A DNA stretch of 64,000 bases from Pseudomonas reinekei (lineage in GTDB: Bacteria; Pseudomonadota; Gammaproteobacteria; Pseudomonadales; Pseudomonadaceae): assembly GCF_001945365.1 (NCBI RefSeq), contig NZ_MSTQ01000014.1:97680-161679 (forward strand), written 5' to 3'. The notes beneath the pieces were generated by a model. It ran no database searches, was not told the DNA's origin, and saw nothing but the letters and a program-made list of their open reading frames with translations. Each line of letters starts with the position of its first letter. Position 1 is the stretch's first letter. Made by a program: the position numbers and the translations under genes. This document shows, piece by piece, positions 22,408-33,042 of this stretch.

Positions 22408-25400
22408 GTGGAAGCAAGGTTTGGTGTCGCCCTCATTTCGCGTTTTTCCCCACTTTCCCTTGCTGTGCAACTGAGCGTCGCCGGGCTGCTATTCGGCGGA
22501 GTGAGCACACCCGCGCTGGCGACCTGCTCTACGGTGGGTTCCACCGTGACCTGCACCGGCGTGCCGTCGCTGCCGCTGTTTCTCAATAATTTCTCCAGTG
22601 CCACTAACGGCTTGACGGTCAACGTCAACTCCGGGGCGCAGATGAACGCGACCCTCGGCGGCCATGTCATGGACCTGACCGGGGTGAATATCTCCCTGAA
22701 CAACTCCGGCACCCTCGACCCGGCGTTGCTCGGCCTGGTGTCGGTGTTGAGCGGTGGCGCGTTCATTGGCACCGGTGCCACCAGTACCGTCAGCATTCTC
22801 AATAACGCCAGCGGGATTATTCGCGGTATCGGGATGCTGCTCGGGCTCAACCTGACCAGCATCGGCGGTCTGGCGATTGGCGTGAACAACGCCGCTGCGG
22901 GCACCACCAGTATCACCAACAACGGCACCATCACCTCGACCGGGCTTTCGGTCGGTGGCATCACCTTGGCTGACACCCCGGTAATCGGGGTTTACGGCGG
23001 CTCGCAGGTCAACATGAGCAACAGCAGCACCGGCGTCATCAACGGCCGGATCGCGTTCGAGACGTCGGCGGCGGGCAACACCTTCACCAACGCCGGCGCC
23101 ATCACGGGCGGGGTGTCGATGGGCGCAAACAGTACCAACACCTTCACCGCCGTGACGGGATCCTCCGTGCAAGTCGGTGACGGTATTCAGGTGTCGGTGG
23201 GCCTGGGCGGCCTGATCGGCATCAACCTGACCTTCGCCCCGACCGGTACAGTCGACGGCGGCGCGGGCGGCACCAACAGCCTGATCCTGCAAAACCCGAT
23301 CGGTGTCGGCGGCGGCACCAGCGGGACTGGAACGGCGTCGAGCGCCACCTACGTCAACTTCAACAACCTGACCCTCAACAGCGGCACCTGGACGTTACAG
23401 GGGCCACTGGTCAGCGGCTCGACCACGCTGAACGGGGGTATCGCCCGCTTCAATAACAACGCCACGTTCGGCAGCGGAGTGATCACCTCCAACGGAGGTG
23501 TTCTCGAGGCAAGCAACGCCGGGCTGAACATCAGTAACCTGATTTCGCTCGGTGCCGGCGGTCTCACGGTGCAAGGCACCAACGCCACCACGCTGAGCGG
23601 GGTGATTTCCGGCAGCGGTGGGCTGACCAAGATTGGTTCCAGTCAGTTGAACCTCAGTGCAGCCAACACCTATCTGGGCAATACCACGCTCAATGGAGGC
23701 ACGGTACAGGTCAGCAACAATCAGGCCTTCAGTACCGGCACCCTCAACGTGACGGGCGCAACCACCCTGAGCGCACCGGGCACCATCAGCCTGAACAATG
23801 CGATCAGCCTCGGCGGGACCTTGACGGCTGGCGGTACGGGAGCACTGACCCTCGGCGGCTTGATCAGCGGCAGCAGTGGCCTTACCAAAACCGGCACCGG
23901 CAGCCTGACCCTCAGTGGCGCCAACAGCGGTTACACCGGTACCACAACCTTGAGCGCCGGCAGCTTGCTGGTGACCAACAACGACTCGCTTGGCAGCGGC
24001 GCGCTGACCACTGCCGCGGGCACCAGTCTGGACAGCACCGCCAATGTGACGCTGGCCAATAACATTGGCATGACCGGCGCGCTCAATGTGCTCGGCAGCA
24101 ATGCCCTGACCCTCGGTGGCGTGCTGTCGGGCACGGGCGGGATCACCAAATCCGGCAGCGCGAGCCTCACGCTGACCGGCAACAACACCAACAGCGGTAA
24201 CACGTTGCTCAATGCCGGCAGCCTGTTCGTCGGCAGCAACACTGCGCTCGGCACAGGCGCGTTGAGCGCGGCAGCGGGCACCACGCTGGATGCGACCGCC
24301 GCCGTGACGTTGGCCAACGCCGTCGCGCTGGCGGGCGGGCTGACGATCGGCGGCACCCAGGCGCTTGGACTGAGCGGCATCGTCAGTGGCGCCGGCAATC
24401 TGATCAAGAACGGCACGGCGGACCTGACACTCAGCGGCAACAATACCTTCGCCGGTGGCACCGCGCTCAATGCCGGCACGCTGATTGTCGGCTCCAATAC
24501 GGCGTTGGGTAGCGGTGCCTTGACCACCGCGGCGGGCACCAGACTCGACGCCAGCACCGCAGTCGCACTGACCAACGCCGTTTCCCTCGGCGGTGATCTG
24601 GAAGTCCGTGGCGGCGCTGATCTGACCCTCGGCGGTGTGATCAGCGGCAGCGGCGGGCTGACCAAGCGCGGTTTCGCCAACCTGACTCTCAACGGCGCCA
24701 GCACCTACCTCGGCGGCACCACGCTGGCCGCCGGGACGCTGACTGTGGGCAACGCTGCAGCGTTGGGCAGCGGTGCATTGAACGTCATCGATGTATCAGC
24801 ATTGGACAGCAACACCGCCGTCAACCTGAGCAACACCATCAACCTCAACAGCAGTGCCCTGACAATCGGCGGCAGCAGCGGCCTGACCCTTTCCGGTGTG
24901 ATCAACGGCGCCGGTCAGCTGATCAAGAACGGCGCGGCCAACCTGACCCTTGGCGGCGCTAACACGTTCACTGGCGGTACCACGCTGAACGCCGGTAGCC
25001 TCACCGTCGGCAACGGCGCGGCGCTGGGCACAGGGGCACTGACCGTGGCAGGGGCGGGCACCCTCAACAGCAGCTCGGCCGTGACCCTGAACAACAACGT
25101 CAATCTCGGTGCCAATCTCACCGCCGGTGGCGCCAACGCGCTGACCCTTGGCGGCGTGATCAGCGGCGGCAACGGCTTGATCAAGACCGGCGCATCGAGC
25201 CTGACCCTCAACGGCAATAACACCTACACCGGCACCACGGCATTGACCGCCGGTTCGCTGATCGTCGGCTCCAACACTGCACTCGGCACCGGTGCACTGA
25301 ACGCGTCCAACGGCACCACACTGGATGCCAACACCGCGGCAACCCTGGCCAACAACGTCAACCTCGGCGGCACGCTGACCCTGGGGGGCACCAATGCGCT

Positions 25401-28400
25401 GACTCTGGGCGGGGTGGTCGCGGGTATCGGTGGGCTGGTCAAAAACGGCGCCGCCGATTTGACGCTTAACGGCGCCAACACCTATTTCGGCAATACCGCG
25501 CTGAACACCGGCAAACTGACCATTGGTAGCAATACCGCGCTGGGCGCCGGCACATTGAACGCGGCGGCAGGCACCACGCTGGATGCCAACACGGCTGTCA
25601 GCCTGAACAACGCGGTGGCGTTGGCCGGGGCATTGAACATCGGCGGCACGGCGGACCTGACCCTGACCGGTCTGGTCAGCGGCGCCGGCAGCCTGGTAAA
25701 AAATGGCGCAGCCAATCTGATTCTCAACGCGGCCAACAACTACCTCGGCGGCACCACCCTGAATGCTGGCACCCTGACCGTTGGCAACAGTTCTGCATTG
25801 GGCTCCGGCGTACTGACCGTCGCTGGCGCGGCGACACTGGACAGCAATTCGCCGCTGGTCAGCCTCAACAACGGTGTAGCCCTGAATGCCGCGCTGACCG
25901 TCGGTGGCACGCAAAACCTGACCCTCGGCGGCGTGACCAGTGGCACCGGCCAGTTGATCAAGAACGGCGCCGCCAACTTGACCCTGAACGGCAGCAACAC
26001 CTTCAGCGGCGGCACCACACTTAACGCCGGTACGCTCACCTTGGGCAATGCCAACGGCCTGGGCAGCGGCGGATTGATCGTCGGCGGTGCGGCGACGCTC
26101 GACAACAGCGCCTCGTTCGGCATCGGCAACGCCATTACGCTTAATGCCGGACTGACCGTCGCCGGCAACAACGATTTGAGCTTGAACGGCATCATCGACG
26201 GTGCCGGAAGCCTGACCAAAAATGGTCTGTCGGACCTGACCCTCGCTGGCAACAACACCTTTACCGGCGCGCTGAATATTGTGTCCGGCAGCGTCACCAC
26301 GTTGAACGCCAATGCGCTGGGCAACACCTCTGGCGTCAACATCAGCGCGGGCGCCGGGCTGAATCTGGGCAGCGACGCCAGCCTCGGCGCGCTGACCGGC
26401 AGCGGCAGTGTGCAGCTCACCGGCAGCAACACGTTGACGGTCGGCGGCGGCAACGTCACCAGCACTTTTGACGGTGACCTCAGCGGCAGCGGCGGCCTCA
26501 GCAAAATCGGCACGGGTACGCTGAATCTGACCGGCATCAACGGCGTCACCGGCAATACCACGATCGATGGCGGCACCCTGAACCTCAGTGGTTCGCTGGG
26601 TAGTGCACAACTCATCGTCAATACCGGCGGCACCCTGACCGGTACCGGCTCGGCGCTCGGCTCGGTGAACATCAACAACGGCGGCCATCTGGCGTTGTCG
26701 TCAGGCAACACCTTGTCGGCAAGTGCTCTGACCCTCGCGGCCGGCAGCAATGTTGATGTGGCACTGGGCACACCGTCGACCTCGTCGCTGATGAACGTCG
26801 GCGGCAACCTCACCCTCGACGGCAATCTCAATGTCACCGATGCCGGTGGTTTCGGCGTGGGTGTGTATCGCCTGTTCAACTACACCGGCGCCCTGACCAA
26901 CCTCGGTCTGGATGTGGCCAGCGTACCGGTCGGTTACGGCCTCGGCGATCTGCTGGTGCAAACCGGCGTAGCCAATCAGATCAACATTCAAGTCTCGGCG
27001 CCGAACGTCAACATCCGTTACTGGGACGGCAGCCAGACCATCGCCAACGGCGTGGTCGATGGCGGCAGCGGCACATGGAATGCGGTCGGCACCAACTGGA
27101 CCGATGCCAACGGTCTGGTCAACCAGCCGTGGGCCGGCGACTTCGCGGTGTTCCAGGGCAGTGCCGGCACGGTGACGGTGAACGGCGCGCAAGCGTTCAC
27201 TGGCCTGCAGTTCGTCACTGATGGCTACAACCTGGTCAACGGTGCGGCGGGGCAACTGACCGCGGTCAACGGCACTGGCGGCACCACGGCGGTGCGTGTC
27301 GATCCGGGCGTGACCGGGACCATCGGGGTCAACATCGATGGCAGCGGCATTCTCAACAAACTCGACGCCGGCACTTTGGTACTCAACGGTGCCAATACCT
27401 ACAGCGGCGGCACGCAACTGGACGGCGGCAAGATTATTGTCGGCAGCAACACTGCGCTGGGCAGCGGTACGCTGACCGCCAACGCCGGTACGCAACTGGA
27501 CAGCAACACGGCGGTAACCCTCGGCAACGCCGCAACGCTCAACGGCAACCTCACGGTAGTCGGCAGCCATGCGCTGACCCTCAACGGCGTGATCGGCGGC
27601 ACGGGTGGCCTGATCAAAAATGGCGCGGCCGAACTGACGCTGGGCGGCAACAACGCCTTCCTCGGGCCCGTCGCGCTGAACGCAGGCGGACTGATTCTGG
27701 CGTCCAACTCCGCGCTGGGCTCCGGCACCCTGAACGCGGCGGGCGGTACCACGCTGGATGCGGCCACCGGGGTTTCGGTGAACAACGCTGTAAACCTGGC
27801 CGGCAATCTCGGCATCGGCGGCACGGCGGATCTGACGCTGGCCGGCACGATCAACGGCGCCGGCAGCCTGAGCAAAAACGGCGCAGCCAACCTGACCCTG
27901 GGCGGCAATAACAACTTCCTCGGCGGCATCAACCTCAACGCGGGCACCCTGACCGCCGGCAGCAACTCGGCGCTGGGCCTGGGCAACCTCACCGTGGCCG
28001 GCGCTTCGGCGCTGGACAGCAACAGCGCGCTGAGCCTGGGCAACAACGTGGTGCTCAACGCCAACCTGAGCAACACCGGCACCCACAATCTGACCCTGGC
28101 GGGCGTCGTCAGCGGCGCTGGCGGACTGATCAAGAACGGCGCGTCGAACCTGACGCTCAACGGCATCAACACCTTCAGCGGCGGCACCACACTGAACGCC
28201 GGTACACTGATCCTTGGCACTGGCGGCTCTCTGGGCAGCGGCGCGCTGACCGTGCCCGGTGCTTCGACCCTCGATAACTCAGCACCCCTGGTGTTGGCCA
28301 ACAACGTCAACGTCAATGCGAATCTGGCGCTGGCGGGCAATAACAATCTGACCCTCGGCGGCGTCATCGCCGGTGCCGGCACGCTGACCAAAAATGGTCT

Positions 28401-31400
28401 GGCCGACGTGACCCTGAGTGGCAACAACACCTTCAGCGGCACGTTCGATGTGCTATCCGGCAGCCTGACCACGCTGAGTGGTGCGGCGCTGGGCAACAAC
28501 GCCACGGTCAATCTCGCTGGCGGCGCGGCGCTGAATCTCGGTGCATCGGGCAGCCTCGCCAGTCTCACAGGCAGCGGTACTGCACTGATCGGTACCGGCA
28601 ACACCCTGAGCCTCGCAGGCAACAACGTCAGCAGTACCTTCGCCGGCATCCTCAGCGGTGACGGTGGCCTGAGCAAACTCGGCACGGGTACGCTCATCCT
28701 CAGCGGCATCAGCGACCTGACCGGCGATACCAACGTCAATGCCGGCACCCTGCAGGTCAACGGATCGCTGGCCAGCGGCAATGTGCTGGTGAACAGCGGC
28801 GGCACCCTCGGCGGCAGCGGCACGCTTGGCGGCGCGGTGACGGTGGCCGATGGCGGCCATCTGGCGGGTGTGACCGGCAGCACATTGTCCGTCGGTTCGC
28901 TGGTGTTCAACGGCAACTCCAGCTTCGACGTCGGCCTCGGCACACCGGTGTCCGGTGGCGGCAATGCGCTGGTGAATGTCGGCGGCAACCTGACCCTCGA
29001 CGGTACGCTCAACGTCAGCGACATCGGTGGTTTCGGCAGCGGCGTGTATCGCCTGATCAACTACACCGGTGGCCTGACCGACAACGGCATGCTGATCGGC
29101 ACGCTGCCAGGCAGCGTCACGCCGGGTGACCTGCAACTGCAAACCGCGCTGGCCAATCAGATCAATCTGCTGGTCACCGCTCCGGGTGTCACGGTGCAGT
29201 TCTGGGACGGCAACCAACTGGTCGCCAACGGTTCGGTGGACGGTGGCAGCGGTACCTGGGGCACCGGCACTACCAACTGGACCGATGTCAACGGCACCAC
29301 CAACCAAGGCTGGGCCAATAACTTCGCGGTGTTCCAGGGCGCGGCAGGTACCGTCACTGTCAACGGCGCGCAAACCATCACCGGCATGCAGTTCGTCACT
29401 GATGGCTACAGCCTGCAAAACGGCACGGCGGGTTCGCTGAACCTGGTCAACGGTTCGATGGGCAACGCCTCGGTGCGTGTCGATCCGAACGCGACGGCGA
29501 CCATCGGCGTCGCGCTCAACGGTGCCGGCACCCTCGGCAAGTACGACACCGGCACCCTGGTGCTCAATGCCGCCAACGGCTACACCGGCGGCACCGCGCT
29601 CAACGGCGGCAAGATCGTGGTCGGCAACAACGCGGCGCTCGGCACCGGCGTTTTGACGGCGGCCAACGGCACGGCGCTGGACAGCAACGCTGCCGTCAGC
29701 CTTGGCAACGACGTGGTGCTCAACGGTGGCCTGAACATTGACGGCTCCAACGCCTTGACCCTCGGCGGCGTGGTCAGCGGCAGCGGCAGTCTGATCAAGA
29801 CGGGGGCTTCGAGCCTGACCCTCAACGGCAGCAACACCTACAGCGGCGGCACCCAGCTCAATGACGGCACGCTGATCCTCGGCAACAACAGCGCCATCAG
29901 CAGCGGTGCATTGAGTGTGTTGGGTAACGGCACACTCGACAGTACTTCGGCGTTGCAACTGGCCAATGCCATCAACCTCGGCGCTGCGCTGACTCTGGCG
30001 GGTAACCAGAACACCTCGCTCATCGGGGCGATAACCGGCAGCGGTAGCCTGGTGAAAAACGGCGCGGGTGACTTGCTGCTAAGCGGCGCCAACACCTACA
30101 GCGGTGGTACCACGCTCAACGCTGGCAGCACCCGCGGTGACACCAGCAGCCTGCAAGGTGCAATCGTCAACAACGCAGCGCTGACCTTTGAGCAAAACGC
30201 CGACGGCACCTACACCGGCAACCTCACCGGCACCGGTACGCTGAACAAAACCGGCAGCGGTCAATTGCTCCTGACCGGCAACAATACCTTCACCGGCAAC
30301 ACCTCGGTGCAGGCCGGCGACTTGATCGTCAACGGCGTGCTCAACAGCGCCAACGTCAACGTCGACAGCGGTGCGAGTATCGGCGGCAGTGGCCAACTCG
30401 GCGGCGCCGTGCAACTGGCCAGCGGCGCGACCCTGACGGGCGGCAGTGGGGCGACGCCGTTGTCGGTCGGTTCACTGGCCTTGTCCTCGGCGACCAACCT
30501 GGACTTCAGCCTCGGCTCGGCCACCAGTTCGACGACGGTGGTCAACGTCGCTGGCAACCTCACCCTCGACGGCACCCTGAATATCAGCAATGCCGGTGGC
30601 TTCGGCACCGGCGTCTATCAACTGTTCAGCTACGGCGGCAGCTTGACCGACAACGGCCTGGTCTACGGCAGCCTGCCGGTATCGGTGGCGAACCTGACTC
30701 TGCAAACGGCCATTGCCAATCAAATCAACCTGTTGGTGCAAGGCACGCCGGGTGAAGTGCAGTTCTGGAACGGCGGCAAAACCAACCCGGACGGTAGCAT
30801 CAGTGGCGGCAGCGGTGTGTGGGGGCCGAACACCAACTGGACCGATCCGACCGGTACCCAGGCGCTGGGCGCCAACGGCCAGTTCGCGGTGTTCGGCGGG
30901 CAGGGCGGCACCGTCACGGTGCAAGGCAACCAAAATTTCACGGGCTTGCAGTTCCTCGGCAGCGGTTACAGCCTGGCGCCCGGTGCTGGCGGCTCGCTGA
31001 CACCGGTCAACGGCGCGGGTGGCAGTCTCGCGCCGGTGCGGGTCAACGCAGGGGCGACCACGGAAATTTCCGCGCCGTTGGTGGGCATTGGCGGTATCGA
31101 AAAACTGGACTCCGGTACCCTGCTGCTCAGTGCGGCCAACACCTACAGCGGCGGCACCACCGTCAGCGGCGGTACGCTGATCGGCAACAGCACCAGCCTG
31201 CAAGGCAACATCCTCAACAATGCACAACTGGTGTTCCAGCAGAACGTCGCCGGCCAGTTCTCTGGCACGCTCAGCGGCACTGGACGACTGGCCAAACGCG
31301 GTGCCGGGCGTTTGTTGCTGACCGGTAATCAGCCGTTCAACGGCAGCGTTTCGGTGGATCAGGGCGTGTTGCAAGTCGGTAGCCTTGCGGCCCGCGCGTC

Positions 31401-32934
31401 GCTGGGCGGGCAGATCACCGTCGCCAATGGCGCCGGCCTGAGCGGTAATGGCAGCGTCGGCGCGGTGGACAACCATGGCGTCGTGGCATCCGGCGGGGCC
31501 GATGGCACCTTGAGTGTGAGCGGTAACCTGACCAACGCCGCCGATGGTGTGTTGGCACTCACGGTCAGCTCGCCAACCGCCACCCCGCTGGCCATCGGCG
31601 GCACCGCAGTTCTCGGTGGCGGCCTGCAAGTCACGAGCCTCGCACCGTTCACCGGCAACACCCTCTATTCACTGATCAGTGCTGGCGGTGGCGTGTCGGG
31701 GACATTCAGCACTACCGATCTGCCGCAATACGCGTTCCTCAACACCGTGCTGATTTACGAGGCGAACGCGGTGAACCTGGCGGTCAGCCGCAACGGCAAC
31801 TCGTTCGCCGACGTGGCCGCCACCGGCAACCAGTTCAACACCGCCACAGCGTTGACCAACAACGGGCCGGCCGGGGCGACGTTGCAGAGCGAAATCCTCA
31901 ACCTCAGCGTCGCTCAGGCACGCAACGCCTTCGACAGCCTGTCCGGGGAAATCCATGCGAGTACGGCCAGCGCGATTCTGGAGGATTCCCGCTACGTACG
32001 CGACGCGGTCAACGACCGCATGCGCCAGCCGTCGTGCAGCGCAGCGGACGATCCGCGCAACGCCCTGGCGCCCAGCGACAATCAGTTGAGCAGCAACGGT
32101 TGTCATGGCGAGATGGTCGGTTGGGTACGTGCCCTGGGGGCGTGGGGTGAGTCCGATGGCGACAGCAACAGTGCGAAACTGGATCGAAACCTCAGCGGTT
32201 TCCTGCTCGGAACCGACAAGCAGCTCGATGACCAGTGGCGTGTCGGGATGGCCGCCGGCTACACCCGCAGCGACATTGACGCCCATGACCGGCGTTCGGA
32301 CGCCACGGTGGAGAGCTACCACCTGGCGGCGTACCTGAACTCGCAGTTCGATGCACTGGCCGTGCGCCTTGGCGCGGCGTACAGCTGGCATGACATCGAG
32401 AGCAAGCGCGACGTCAGCGTCGGCGCCTACAACGATCGGTTGGAGGCCAACTACGACGCACGCAGCGCCCAGGTGTTCGGCGAAGTCGGTTACACCGTCG
32501 AGGCGGCCGGCATTGCCCTTGAGCCGTTCGCCGGCCTGGCCTACGTCAACTACGACACCGACAAAGCCAAGGAGAAAGGCGGGGTGGGGCGGCTGTCGGC
32601 TGAATCCGACCAGGACATCACGTTCTCCACCCTCGGCCTGCGTGCCGGCAAGCGCATCACCCTGGCCAACGGTGGACAGTTCACCCCGCGTGCCGCCATT
32701 GGCTGGCGTCACGCCTTCGGTGACACCAAACCCGACGCGGACATGAGCTTCATCGACGGTGGTGCCTCGTACACCGTGCAGGGGGTGCCGATTGCCGAGG
32801 ACAGCGCCGTGCTTGAAGCCGGGGTGGATTTCCAGATCAGCCCGACCGGCAAACTCGGCATCGGTTATTCGGGGCAGGTCTCCGGCGATAGCAACGACCA
32901 TGCGATGACCATCAGTTTCAGCCTCGGGTTCTGA
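22408..32934 (+). CDS. Giant autotransporter with beta-strand repeats (type Va secreted adhesin-like protein)
   Basis: About 3,508 residues. The start is the GTG at 22408, with a perfect AAAGGAG six bases before it; an in-frame codon at 22381 has no such site. A signal peptide (hydrophobic core about 20-32, cut after TPALA near 38) leads to a passenger made of many units of about 86 residues. Each carries an autotransporter-associated beta-strand repeat such as GAANLTLNGSNTFSGGTTLN followed by AGTLTVGNSSALGSG. A different segment containing WDG or WNG, then SGTW...NWTD and AVFQG, occurs three times (near residues 1535, 2261 and 2783). The C-terminal 270 or so residues (from EMVGWVRALGAWGESDG) form the autotransporter beta-barrel ending in FSLGF. 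Predicted cell-surface adhesin or aggregation factor. A strong terminator follows. Confidence 0.93.
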   Translation: MEARFGVALISRFSPLSLAVQLSVAGLLFGGVSTPALATCSTVGSTVTCTGVPSLPLFLNNFSSATNGLTVNVNSGAQMNATLGGHVMDLTGVNISLNNSGTLDPALLGLVSVLSGGAFIGTGATSTVSILNNASGIIRGIGMLLGLNLTSIGGLAIGVNNAAAGTTSITNNGTITSTGLSVGGITLADTPVIGVYGGSQVNMSNSSTGVINGRIAFETSAAGNTFTNAGAITGGVSMGANSTNTFTAVTGSSVQVGDGIQVSVGLGGLIGINLTFAPTGTVDGGAGGTNSLILQNPIGVGGGTSGTGTASSATYVNFNNLTLNSGTWTLQGPLVSGSTTLNGGIARFNNNATFGSGVITSNGGVLEASNAGLNISNLISLGAGGLTVQGTNATTLSGVISGSGGLTKIGSSQLNLSAANTYLGNTTLNGGTVQVSNNQAFSTGTLNVTGATTLSAPGTISLNNAISLGGTLTAGGTGALTLGGLISGSSGLTKTGTGSLTLSGANSGYTGTTTLSAGSLLVTNNDSLGSGALTTAAGTSLDSTANVTLANNIGMTGALNVLGSNALTLGGVLSGTGGITKSGSASLTLTGNNTNSGNTLLNAGSLFVGSNTALGTGALSAAAGTTLDATAAVTLANAVALAGGLTIGGTQALGLSGIVSGAGNLIKNGTADLTLSGNNTFAGGTALNAGTLIVGSNTALGSGALTTAAGTRLDASTAVALTNAVSLGGDLEVRGGADLTLGGVISGSGGLTKRGFANLTLNGASTYLGGTTLAAGTLTVGNAAALGSGALNVIDVSALDSNTAVNLSNTINLNSSALTIGGSSGLTLSGVINGAGQLIKNGAANLTLGGANTFTGGTTLNAGSLTVGNGAALGTGALTVAGAGTLNSSSAVTLNNNVNLGANLTAGGANALTLGGVISGGNGLIKTGASSLTLNGNNTYTGTTALTAGSLIVGSNTALGTGALNASNGTTLDANTAATLANNVNLGGTLTLGGTNALTLGGVVAGIGGLVKNGAADLTLNGANTYFGNTALNTGKLTIGSNTALGAGTLNAAAGTTLDANTAVSLNNAVALAGALNIGGTADLTLTGLVSGAGSLVKNGAANLILNAANNYLGGTTLNAGTLTVGNSSALGSGVLTVAGAATLDSNSPLVSLNNGVALNAALTVGGTQNLTLGGVTSGTGQLIKNGAANLTLNGSNTFSGGTTLNAGTLTLGNANGLGSGGLIVGGAATLDNSASFGIGNAITLNAGLTVAGNNDLSLNGIIDGAGSLTKNGLSDLTLAGNNTFTGALNIVSGSVTTLNANALGNTSGVNISAGAGLNLGSDASLGALTGSGSVQLTGSNTLTVGGGNVTSTFDGDLSGSGGLSKIGTGTLNLTGINGVTGNTTIDGGTLNLSGSLGSAQLIVNTGGTLTGTGSALGSVNINNGGHLALSSGNTLSASALTLAAGSNVDVALGTPSTSSLMNVGGNLTLDGNLNVTDAGGFGVGVYRLFNYTGALTNLGLDVASVPVGYGLGDLLVQTGVANQINIQVSAPNVNIRYWDGSQTIANGVVDGGSGTWNAVGTNWTDANGLVNQPWAGDFAVFQGSAGTVTVNGAQAFTGLQFVTDGYNLVNGAAGQLTAVNGTGGTTAVRVDPGVTGTIGVNIDGSGILNKLDAGTLVLNGANTYSGGTQLDGGKIIVGSNTALGSGTLTANAGTQLDSNTAVTLGNAATLNGNLTVVGSHALTLNGVIGGTGGLIKNGAAELTLGGNNAFLGPVALNAGGLILASNSALGSGTLNAAGGTTLDAATGVSVNNAVNLAGNLGIGGTADLTLAGTINGAGSLSKNGAANLTLGGNNNFLGGINLNAGTLTAGSNSALGLGNLTVAGASALDSNSALSLGNNVVLNANLSNTGTHNLTLAGVVSGAGGLIKNGASNLTLNGINTFSGGTTLNAGTLILGTGGSLGSGALTVPGASTLDNSAPLVLANNVNVNANLALAGNNNLTLGGVIAGAGTLTKNGLADVTLSGNNTFSGTFDVLSGSLTTLSGAALGNNATVNLAGGAALNLGASGSLASLTGSGTALIGTGNTLSLAGNNVSSTFAGILSGDGGLSKLGTGTLILSGISDLTGDTNVNAGTLQVNGSLASGNVLVNSGGTLGGSGTLGGAVTVADGGHLAGVTGSTLSVGSLVFNGNSSFDVGLGTPVSGGGNALVNVGGNLTLDGTLNVSDIGGFGSGVYRLINYTGGLTDNGMLIGTLPGSVTPGDLQLQTALANQINLLVTAPGVTVQFWDGNQLVANGSVDGGSGTWGTGTTNWTDVNGTTNQGWANNFAVFQGAAGTVTVNGAQTITGMQFVTDGYSLQNGTAGSLNLVNGSMGNASVRVDPNATATIGVALNGAGTLGKYDTGTLVLNAANGYTGGTALNGGKIVVGNNAALGTGVLTAANGTALDSNAAVSLGNDVVLNGGLNIDGSNALTLGGVVSGSGSLIKTGASSLTLNGSNTYSGGTQLNDGTLILGNNSAISSGALSVLGNGTLDSTSALQLANAINLGAALTLAGNQNTSLIGAITGSGSLVKNGAGDLLLSGANTYSGGTTLNAGSTRGDTSSLQGAIVNNAALTFEQNADGTYTGNLTGTGTLNKTGSGQLLLTGNNTFTGNTSVQAGDLIVNGVLNSANVNVDSGASIGGSGQLGGAVQLASGATLTGGSGATPLSVGSLALSSATNLDFSLGSATSSTTVVNVAGNLTLDGTLNISNAGGFGTGVYQLFSYGGSLTDNGLVYGSLPVSVANLTLQTAIANQINLLVQGTPGEVQFWNGGKTNPDGSISGGSGVWGPNTNWTDPTGTQALGANGQFAVFGGQGGTVTVQGNQNFTGLQFLGSGYSLAPGAGGSLTPVNGAGGSLAPVRVNAGATTEISAPLVGIGGIEKLDSGTLLLSAANTYSGGTTVSGGTLIGNSTSLQGNILNNAQLVFQQNVAGQFSGTLSGTGRLAKRGAGRLLLTGNQPFNGSVSVDQGVLQVGSLAARASLGGQITVANGAGLSGNGSVGAVDNHGVVASGGADGTLSVSGNLTNAADGVLALTVSSPTATPLAIGGTAVLGGGLQVTSLAPFTGNTLYSLISAGGGVSGTFSTTDLPQYAFLNTVLIYEANAVNLAVSRNGNSFADVAATGNQFNTATALTNNGPAGATLQSEILNLSVAQARNAFDSLSGEIHASTASAILEDSRYVRDAVNDRMRQPSCSAADDPRNALAPSDNQLSSNGCHGEMVGWVRALGAWGESDGDSNSAKLDRNLSGFLLGTDKQLDDQWRVGMAAGYTRSDIDAHDRRSDATVESYHLAAYLNSQFDALAVRLGAAYSWHDIESKRDVSVGAYNDRLEANYDARSAQVFGEVGYTVEAAGIALEPFAGLAYVNYDTDKAKEKGGVGRLSAESDQDITFSTLGLRAGKRITLANGGQFTPRAAIGWRHAFGDTKPDADMSFIDGGASYTVQGVPIAEDSAVLEAGVDFQISPTGKLGIGYSGQVSGDSNDHAMTISFSLGF

Positions 32935-32954
32935 TTCGCTTCTGCAATGCTTGA

Positions 32955-32977
32955 CCGCCCGTGAGGGCGGTTTTTTT
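32955..32977 (+). terminator. Rho-independent terminator of the autotransporter gene
   Basis: CCGCCC, loop GTGA, GGGCGG, then seven T. It lies 20 bases after the autotransporter stop and upstream of selD. Confidence 0.9.
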
Positions 32978-33042
32978 GTCTCGGGTTCAGCCATGCTTCG
33001 CTCTGTTAGAATCGGCGCCATTGACCCAACGAGGTGCCCCTG

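Noticed and set aside
22500..31600. Many long minus-strand frames in the autotransporter, several exactly 85 codons long
   Set aside because: They repeat with the passenger period (258 bases) and have low-complexity Pro/Leu/Val composition without start signals; they are shadows of the repeat codons on the other strand.
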